This document shows, piece after piece, positions 6,569-11,081 of a stretch of 11,081 nucleotides of DNA. Position 1 is the stretch's first letter, and each line of letters opens with the position of its first letter. Where the stretch lies: NCBI GenBank assembly GCA_016206875.1, contig JACQQR010000151.1, positions 1 to 11,081 on the forward strand. The letters are read 5' to 3'. A model generated the notes under the pieces. That model had not been told where the DNA came from. It saw nothing but the letters and a program-made list of their open reading frames with translations, and did no database searches. The DNA comes from Candidatus Omnitrophota bacterium. Its GTDB lineage: Bacteria > Omnitrophota > Omnitrophia > Omnitrophales > JACROU01. A program made the position numbers and the translations under genes.

Positions 6569-7915
6569 TTACGCATAATGCCGCTCTTCAATCTGCTCTT
6601 CTTCCGCCGGGCCCTGCTTGATGTTTTGGTCCAGTAAGAAGAGGAATAAAATAAATAGCATCACATAAATCACGGAGAATAAAATCAGCGAAAACCAAAC
6701 CTGGCTTTCTACGAGCGACTTTGTCAACCCTTCTGAGGTGCGCAAAAGTTGATACACCACCCACGGCTGACGCCCCACTTCTGCCGAAAACCACCCAAGC
6801 TGATTGGCAATTTGCGGGCCCAGCACAGACAGCACAAAAATTTTCAGTATCCCTCGATGGCTAAACAGTGTGCCTCGCCGCCAGAAAAATAAACCGGTGA
6901 GACTCAGCAAAATTAATCCTATGCCAATCGCTATCATGCCGTGAAATGTTTGAAACACAAAATTGGCCGGAGGCCTGTCCCTTTTTTCAAACTCATTTAG
7001 GCCGGTTACCGGCTCACTCGGGTTTCCGTGCACCAGCATACTGAGTAGGCCCGGAATTCCAACTCCCCATCGCACGTTCTCTTTTTGCTCATCCACCCAT
7101 CCGAATAGATGAAGAGCGGCGGGACCGGTTTCGTAGTGGCCTTCAAAGGCCGCCAACTTTGCCGGCTGGTTGCGGCTTACGCCCACAGCGCTTTGGTGTC
7201 CGGTCACGAGTTGCAATATGGAAGCAACCACGGCCAGCGCCAATCCCACCTTCATCGAAATTTTCGCGAACTGGACATGCTTATTTTTCAATAAATAGTA
7301 AGCGCCTACACTCAGCACGAAAAATGCGCCTGCCTGCCAACATCCCATCAAGGTATGGCTCAGTCGATCCATTGAGGAAGGATTAAAAACCATGGCCCAG
7401 AAATCCGTGATTTCCGCTCGCGCGTGCATGCCTTCGCCTACAATATGAAAGCCGGCCGGAGTTTGCTGCCAGGAATTGGCCACCACAATCCACACGGCAC
7501 TGAAGTGAGCGCCCAAACACACCATCAATGCGGCAAAAAAATGCATCTCCTTACTCACCTTATCCCAGCCGAACACCAGCACGGCCAAAAATCCTGATTC
7601 CAGAAAAAAGGCAAAAATGCCTTCGGCTGCCAGTGCACTGCCAAACACGTCGCCCACATATTTGGAATACACGGCCCAGTTGGTACCGAATTCAAATTCC
7701 ATCACAATGCCGGTGGCCACACCGATAGCAAACGTAAGCGCAAAAATCTTTGTCCAAAATTTGGAAAGGATTTGATACACGGGATTTTTCGTGGCTAAAA
7801 ACATCGCCTCAAGCGCCACCAAAATCACGCTCAAGCCGATGCTCAGCGGCGGGTAGATATAATGAAAGGCAATCGTAAACGCAAATTGAATGCGGGAAAG
7901 CAAGAGGACGTCCAT
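6569..7915 (-). CDS. cydA: cytochrome bd quinol oxidase subunit I
   Basis: This encodes 448 residues, the length of the short Q-loop class of CydA. CydA holds hemes b558, b595 and d and oxidises quinol on the outer side of the membrane. Visible family residues are H18 (high-spin heme ligand), E98 and E106 in AAEGIFAFFLESGF (proton and heme d region), H187 in RLSHTL and M327 in FHGMI (b558 ligands), K253 and E258 in QPAKLAAFEG (quinol site), and the GRQPW block (381-385). The arginine usually two residues before the b558 methionine is His here (H325). The ATG at 7915 has an AAGG five bases upstream. It is the first gene of cydAB and is divergent from ctaD. No cydX or cydDC is in the window. 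Confidence 0.95.
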   Translation of the reverse strand: MDVLLLSRIQFAFTIAFHYIYPPLSIGLSVILVALEAMFLATKNPVYQILSKFWTKIFALTFAIGVATGIVMEFEFGTNWAVYSKYVGDVFGSALAAEGIFAFFLESGFLAVLVFGWDKVSKEMHFFAALMVCLGAHFSAVWIVVANSWQQTPAGFHIVGEGMHARAEITDFWAMVFNPSSMDRLSHTLMGCWQAGAFFVLSVGAYYLLKNKHVQFAKISMKVGLALAVVASILQLVTGHQSAVGVSRNQPAKLAAFEGHYETGPAALHLFGWVDEQKENVRWGVGIPGLLSMLVHGNPSEPVTGLNEFEKRDRPPANFVFQTFHGMIAIGIGLILLSLTGLFFWRRGTLFSHRGILKIFVLSVLGPQIANQLGWFSAEVGRQPWVVYQLLRTSEGLTKSLVESQVWFSLILFSVIYVMLFILFLFLLDQNIKQGPAEEEQIEERHYA

Positions 7916-7966
7916 AAAAACCTTGGCAAAATACTACCATGATATGCACCCGGAGAGCGAGAGCTA

Positions 7967-7996
7967 TTGACATATTCACTTGCTTATTGATACCAT
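7967..7996 (+). promoter_or_regulatory. sigma-70-like promoter for ctaDEF
   Basis: A perfect -35 TTGACA (7967-7972) is followed after 18 bases by TACCAT (7991-7996, 4 of 6 consensus). The start of transcription would be near 8003, giving a leader of about 60 bases before the ctaD ATG. Confidence 0.4.
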
Positions 7997-8011
7997 TCGC
8001 TCTTTGCGAAT
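7995..8011. promoter_or_regulatory. inverted repeat ATTCGC-N5-GCGAAT at the ctaD promoter
   Basis: ATTCGC (7995-8000) and GCGAAT (8006-8011) form a perfect six-base dyad around TCTTT. It overlaps the -10 box and the expected start of transcription of ctaDEF, where a repressor would act. The regulator is unknown; an mRNA hairpin is the alternative. Confidence 0.35.
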
Positions 8012-8062
8012 TCGTTTTGCTTTTCTACTCATCTTTTTCCTGCACGGAGGCAAGGAATCCAT

Positions 8063-9817
8063 ATGGCGACGCACAGCGCGCATCCATTCCCTAAATCGAG
8101 TGCGCACGACTTACCTTTTTGGCGCAAATATATTTTTTCCACCGATCATAAAATCATTGGCCTTCAATACGGAATCACCGCCTCGTTCTTCCTCTTTTTT
8201 GGTTTTTGCCTGATGATGCTCATGCGCTGGCAGCTCGCTTATCCGGGCCAGCCGCTTCCCGTAATCGGTACTTGGTTCGGGGATGCCAATATGCCCGGAG
8301 GCATTATGCTGCCGGAATTCTACAATTCCTTGGGCGCCATGCACGGCACGATTATGGTGTTTTTAGCCATAGTGCCTTTGGTGTTCGGCGCATTCGGAAA
8401 TTATATTGTGCCGCTGCAAATTGGAGCGCCCGACATGTGCTTTCCGAAAGTCAACGCGGCAAGCTATTGGGCCTACTTTACGGGCGGCGTGGTGATGTGT
8501 TACAGCTTTTTTGTTCCGGGCGGGGCAGCCAATTCAGGCTGGACTTCATATTCCCCTTTGGCCGATATTGCTACAGAGGGTCAAACCTGGTGGCTGATCG
8601 GCATGGTATGTCTCATCACTTCCTCTCTTCTGGGCGCCATTAATTTCATCGCAACCATCGTTCAACTGAGAACCAAAGGCATGACTTGGTTTCGCCTGCC
8701 ATTTTTTGTTTGGGCTCAATTGGTCACGGCGTTCTTGCTGCTTCTGGCATTTCCGCCTCTTGAGGCCGCGGGCGTGATGCAGCTTATGGATAGACTGGCG
8801 CACACCAGTTTCTTTTTGCCCTCGGGATTGGTGGTGAGCGGAAAAGTTTTGGAAGTGAGCGGAGGCGGAACGCCCATTCTTTGGCAGCATTTATTTTGGT
8901 TTCTGGGTCATCCGGAAGTGTATGTGCTTATTTTACCCGCCATGGGCATCGTCACCGAAATCATTGCCAACAACACGAGAAAACCGATTACCGGTTACAA
9001 ATCTCTTGTGTTTTCGGCGTTGACCATCGGTTTTCTTTCCTTCATCGTTTGGGCGCATCATATGTACCTCACCGGAATGGGCACCAAAGTGAGCGCATTT
9101 TTCCAAACCACAACGATTTTAATTTCCGTGCCCTCGGTGATTATTTTAACCGCGCTCTTTATCTCCCTTTGGGGCGGGTCCATTCGCTTCACCACACCCA
9201 TGCTGTTTGCGCTCGGATTCCTGCCGATGTTCGGAATAGGCGGGCTCACCGGCATTCCCTTGGCGTTTAACGCCACGGATATTCCATTACACGATACTTA
9301 CTATGTAATTGGGCACTTCCATTACATCGTTGCCCCGGGAACCATCTTCGCCATTTTTGCCGGTATTTATTATTGGTTTCCGAAAGTTACCGGAAGAATG
9401 ATGAGCGAGCGGCTTGGAAAAGTTCATTTTTGGCTTTCAATGATTTTTATGAACGGAATTTTCTTGCCCATGTTTATTCAAGGCATGGCCGGTGTTTCCA
9501 GGCGCTGGTACGACGGCGGCGCTTCGTATGAATTCGTGCAGGGCGTCATCCATTGGAATGTGTTTATGTCCGTATCCGCTTGGTGCCTGGCGCTCGTTCA
9601 AATCCCATTTTTGATCAATCTCTTCTGGAGCGCGTGTAAAGGCAAAAAGGCCTCCGATAATCCTTGGGATGCCACAACGCTGGAGTGGGCCACGCCGACT
9701 CCTCCGCCTCACGGAAACTTTGTTGTTCCGCCAATTGTGTATCACAATCCGTATGACTACAGCATGAGCGGCGCCAAAAAAGATTTCACGCCTCAAAACC
9801 AACCTGTGGAGGCTTAA
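8063..9817 (+). CDS. ctaD: heme-copper oxidase subunit I (cytochrome c oxidase type)
   Basis: The 584 residues form the catalytic subunit reducing oxygen to water in the cytoplasmic membrane, with about twelve membrane segments. Ligands are all present: H94 and H420 (low-spin heme), H418 (active-site heme), and H283, H332 and H333 (CuB). HPEVY (283-287) supplies the D-channel glutamate E285 and the cross-link tyrosine Y287. D124 in GAPDM, with N113 and N131, marks the D-channel entrance, so it groups with A-type oxidases. The position that normally holds the K-channel lysine after the conserved VPxG is I361 (VPSVII, 356-361), followed by LWGGSI as usual. Residues about 255-268 are a small insertion before the HPEVY helix. 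The ATG has AAGGA six bases upstream. It heads the ctaDEF operon. Confidence 0.95.
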   Translation: MATHSAHPFPKSSAHDLPFWRKYIFSTDHKIIGLQYGITASFFLFFGFCLMMLMRWQLAYPGQPLPVIGTWFGDANMPGGIMLPEFYNSLGAMHGTIMVFLAIVPLVFGAFGNYIVPLQIGAPDMCFPKVNAASYWAYFTGGVVMCYSFFVPGGAANSGWTSYSPLADIATEGQTWWLIGMVCLITSSLLGAINFIATIVQLRTKGMTWFRLPFFVWAQLVTAFLLLLAFPPLEAAGVMQLMDRLAHTSFFLPSGLVVSGKVLEVSGGGTPILWQHLFWFLGHPEVYVLILPAMGIVTEIIANNTRKPITGYKSLVFSALTIGFLSFIVWAHHMYLTGMGTKVSAFFQTTTILISVPSVIILTALFISLWGGSIRFTTPMLFALGFLPMFGIGGLTGIPLAFNATDIPLHDTYYVIGHFHYIVAPGTIFAIFAGIYYWFPKVTGRMMSERLGKVHFWLSMIFMNGIFLPMFIQGMAGVSRRWYDGGASYEFVQGVIHWNVFMSVSAWCLALVQIPFLINLFWSACKGKKASDNPWDATTLEWATPTPPPHGNFVVPPIVYHNPYDYSMSGAKKDFTPQNQPVEA

Positions 9818-9823
9818 AACGGT

Positions 9824-10414
9824 ATGGAAATTCCTTATACAGTGAAAACGCGTCCGGACACCGGACTTTTTAATGCCAAATTGGGCATTTGGCTTTTTCT
9901 GGCCTCGGAAGTGATGCTCTTCGGAGCCTTGTTTTCTTCCTACGTGCTTTTGCGTGTTGGTTCACCCGATTGGCCGCACGGCTCTTCCATTTTGAATGTT
10001 CCTTTGGGAACGTTGAATACCCTCGTGCTGATCACTTCTTCTATTACCATGGTGATGGCCTGGGCATCCTTGGTGCTCAAAAATTTCAGCAAATTTAAAT
10101 TATATATGGGCCTTACTATTCTGCTGGGCCTGGTATTCCTGGTAGTCAAAAGTTTTGAGTACGGCGCAAAATTTCATCATCACATGTTCCCCAAAGAAAG
10201 CGTGTACTTGGCCATTTATTTTACGCTCACCGGCCTCCACGCTCTTCACGTCATTGGCGGGATGGTGGTGAACGCATATTTATGGGGCCCGGGGAGCAAG
10301 ATGTGGGAAACGGATCCCCAGCGTTTTACCAACCGGGTAGAAGTTTCGGGACTTTTTTGGCATTTTGTGGATTTGGTTTGGATTTTCCTATTTCCCGTAC
10401 TGTATCTCTTATAA
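9824..10414 (+). CDS. ctaE: heme-copper oxidase subunit III
   Basis: A 196-residue membrane protein with about five hydrophobic segments, the short bacterial form lacking the first two helices of the mitochondrial type. It carries family blocks GIWLFLASEVMLFGALFSSY near residue 25, the histidine-rich FHHHMFP loop, GLHALHVIGG and the terminal EVSGLFWHFVDLVWIFLFP. Subunit III stabilises subunit I and protects its D-channel proton uptake during turnover. The start is six bases after the ctaD stop, with GGAGG (9808-9812) inside the end of ctaD as ribosome site, so the two are tightly coupled. Confidence 0.94.
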   Translation: MEIPYTVKTRPDTGLFNAKLGIWLFLASEVMLFGALFSSYVLLRVGSPDWPHGSSILNVPLGTLNTLVLITSSITMVMAWASLVLKNFSKFKLYMGLTILLGLVFLVVKSFEYGAKFHHHMFPKESVYLAIYFTLTGLHALHVIGGMVVNAYLWGPGSKMWETDPQRFTNRVEVSGLFWHFVDLVWIFLFPVLYLL

Positions 10415-10438
10415 CACGATTCCGTTAAGGAGAAGTCT

Positions 10439-10789
10439 ATGAGTAGTGACCACGAACACACGCACCCCAGCGGTGAGGAACATCATTCATTTGAAGAAGT
10501 CCAGAAGCACATCCAAAAACACGTGCGCATTTATATCAGCGTGTTTGCGGCCCTCATGGTGCTCACCCTTGTCACCGTGGCGGCCTCATACCTGCATCTT
10601 TCGCTGGGACAAGCCGTAACGCTGGCCCTCTGTATTGCCATCATCAAAGGCTCGCTTGTGGCCGGCTTTTTTATGCATCTGATGTCCGAGAAAAAAACGA
10701 TTTACTTGATTTTAATTATCGCGGCCGTATTTATTGTGGGACTGTTTTCCGGCACCTGGCTGTTTCATTCGGATATTGTTCACAACTGA
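10439..10789 (+). CDS. ctaF: cytochrome c oxidase subunit IV family protein
   Basis: A 116-residue small membrane subunit with three hydrophobic helices (about residues 31-51, 57-78 and 87-108). The middle helix carries the family block IKGSLVAGFFMHLM. Such subunits help assemble and stabilise heme-copper oxidases rather than catalyse. The cytoplasmic N-terminus is unusually rich in His and Glu (residues 4-31), which could bind metal, though this is speculation. AAGGAG lies six bases before the ATG, and the gene follows ctaE by 24 bases. Its last 15 codons lie in the long inverted repeat at the window end. Confidence 0.88.
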   Translation: MSSDHEHTHPSGEEHHSFEEVQKHIQKHVRIYISVFAALMVLTLVTVAASYLHLSLGQAVTLALCIAIIKGSLVAGFFMHLMSEKKTIYLILIIAAVFIVGLFSGTWLFHSDIVHN

Positions 10790-10849
10790 GAGCGCAGGCT
10801 CTCACCCCGGGCACGATCCGGGGTTAAAAAAATAGCAACCGTTCAGATG

Positions 10850-10976
10850 CCCCTCGCCATCGCGAAGCAGAGGGAGAGGGCCGGACGCGAAGCGCCGGGG
10901 TGAGGGTGTGGCCGCCGGCTAAACCCTCACCCTTAATCCCTTTCCCTTTCTCGCTTCGGCGGAAGGGAGAGGGGCA
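10850..10976. repeat. palindromic repeat pair in the centre of the long inverted repeat
   Basis: A first unit runs from CCCCTC (10850) through AGGGAGAGGG to GGGGTGAGGG (about 10907). A second unit, inverted, runs from CCCTCACCC (10924-10932) through CCCTTTCCC to GGGAGAGGGG (10974). This is the same family as at 778-868, 1224-1262 and 6464-6561, with more divergence between its two halves. The 292 bases after ctaF hold nothing but these repeats and the mirrored ctaF end. Confidence 0.75.
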
Positions 10977-11034
10977 TCTGAACGGTTACTATTTTTTTAA
11001 CCCCGGATCATGCCCGGGGTGAGAGCCTGTGCTC

Positions 11035-11081
11035 TCAGTTGTGAACGATATCCGAATGAAACAGCCAGGTGCCGGAAAACA
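11035..11081 (-). CDS. mirrored 3' end of a ctaF-like gene (partial)
   Basis: Read on the minus strand from the window edge, this gives the last 14 residues of CtaF (FSGTWLFHSDIVHN) and a TGA at 11035-11037. The amino acids are identical to those of the complete ctaF. The single base change is synonymous (ATT to ATC for Ile). It may be the tail of a second, tail-to-tail ctaF copy, a remnant, or an assembly fold-back; the rest is outside the window. Confidence 0.4.
   Translation of the reverse strand, partial: FSGTWLFHSDIVHN

Larger units (their letters stand above)
7916..8062. promoter_or_regulatory. divergent oxidase control region
   Basis: These 147 bases separate the starts of cydA (minus) and ctaD (plus), so both oxidase operons must be controlled from here or very near. 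A convincing promoter is seen only for the ctaD side. I find no clear sigma-70 pair for cydA and no obvious FNR or ArcA consensus site. Confidence 0.6.
10743..11081. repeat. long inverted repeat, 113-bp arms, reaching the window edge
   Basis: Arms 10743-10855 and 10969-11081 are reverse complements without gaps and with only four differences, all transitions. The left arm includes the last 15 codons of ctaF. A stem at 10787-10804 overlaps its stop codon, a second stem ACCCCGG-N7-CCGGGGT (10804-10824) follows, and then an A-run. The right arm mirrors all of this and ends in a T-run, so the A-stem-T layout could act as a bidirectional terminator. The 113-bp centre holds another repeat pair. The arm continues beyond the window, so its full length is unknown. 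Confidence 0.9.

Noticed and set aside
7980..8213. A 77-codon plus-strand frame overlapping the start of ctaD
   Set aside because: It runs out of frame through the promoter and the 5' end of ctaD, with no ribosome site and no similarity I recognise.
9437..9802. A 121-codon minus-strand frame inside ctaD
   Set aside because: It is a shadow of the conserved ctaD coding sequence; no start signal or motif supports it.
8063..9817. Nitric oxide reductase derived from an oxidase, because of the missing K-channel lysine
   Set aside because: All three CuB histidines, the HPEVY glutamate and the cross-link tyrosine are retained, and the gene sits with subunits III and IV, which fits an oxygen reductase better.
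10787..10832. A classic intrinsic terminator directly after ctaF
   Set aside because: Two good stems are present, but on the plus strand they are followed by an A-run, not a U-run; only the larger repeat as a whole has the A-stem-T layout.

Overview
The window carries seven complete genes, and its gene content and repeats suggest a Gram-negative-type bacterium capable of aerobic respiration. The large exported protein at the left begins with a Tiki-like 'QDAHAHPEAQ' block that I associate from memory with hypothetical proteins of Omnitrophota and related PVC lineages. Together with dense short palindromic repeats this makes an uncultivated Omnitrophota-like genome my best guess. That placement is inference; no rRNA or marker gene is present to confirm it.

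Left block (1-3960): two short interrupted palindromes (5-38 and 53-86), a good promoter whose spacer is an 18-bp perfect palindrome (108-125), then one very long plus-strand gene (199-3960, 1253 aa). It encodes a signal peptide, a Tiki/TraB/ChaN-like domain, a helical linker and a divergent UDP-sugar pyrophosphorylase (UDPGP) domain. That domain keeps many family motifs but has lost the glycine-rich nucleotide loop. Two palindromic C/G-rich repeats lie in frame inside the gene, and a third palindrome encodes part of its C-terminus.

Middle block (3931-5254, minus strand): a Fur-family regulator and an FTR1-type iron permease form a two-gene operon with a recognisable promoter and a dyad at the expected start of transcription. 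The permease gene ends tail-to-tail with the large gene, overlapping it by 30 bp. A REP-like inverted pair (5296-5378) separates this operon from the genes upstream of it.

Right block (5414-10789): two terminal oxidase loci are transcribed divergently from a 147-bp region. On the minus strand are cydA and cydB (cytochrome bd quinol oxidase), separated by 120 bp that is mostly a palindromic repeat pair. On the plus strand are ctaD, ctaE and ctaF (heme-copper oxidase subunits I, III and IV). No subunit II gene is visible. CtaD keeps every heme and CuB ligand and the cross-link tyrosine but lacks the usual K-channel lysine.

Right edge (10743-11081): a long inverted repeat, 113 bp per arm with four mismatches, contains the end of ctaF and its mirror image and runs to the window border. 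It is either a tail-to-tail duplication of ctaF or a contig-end fold-back.

Taken together, the window supports aerobic respiration with two oxidases, iron uptake to supply heme and Fe/Cu enzymes, and one unusual exported protein of unknown function. The same CCCTCACCC / GGGAGAGGG repeat unit appears at four loci.
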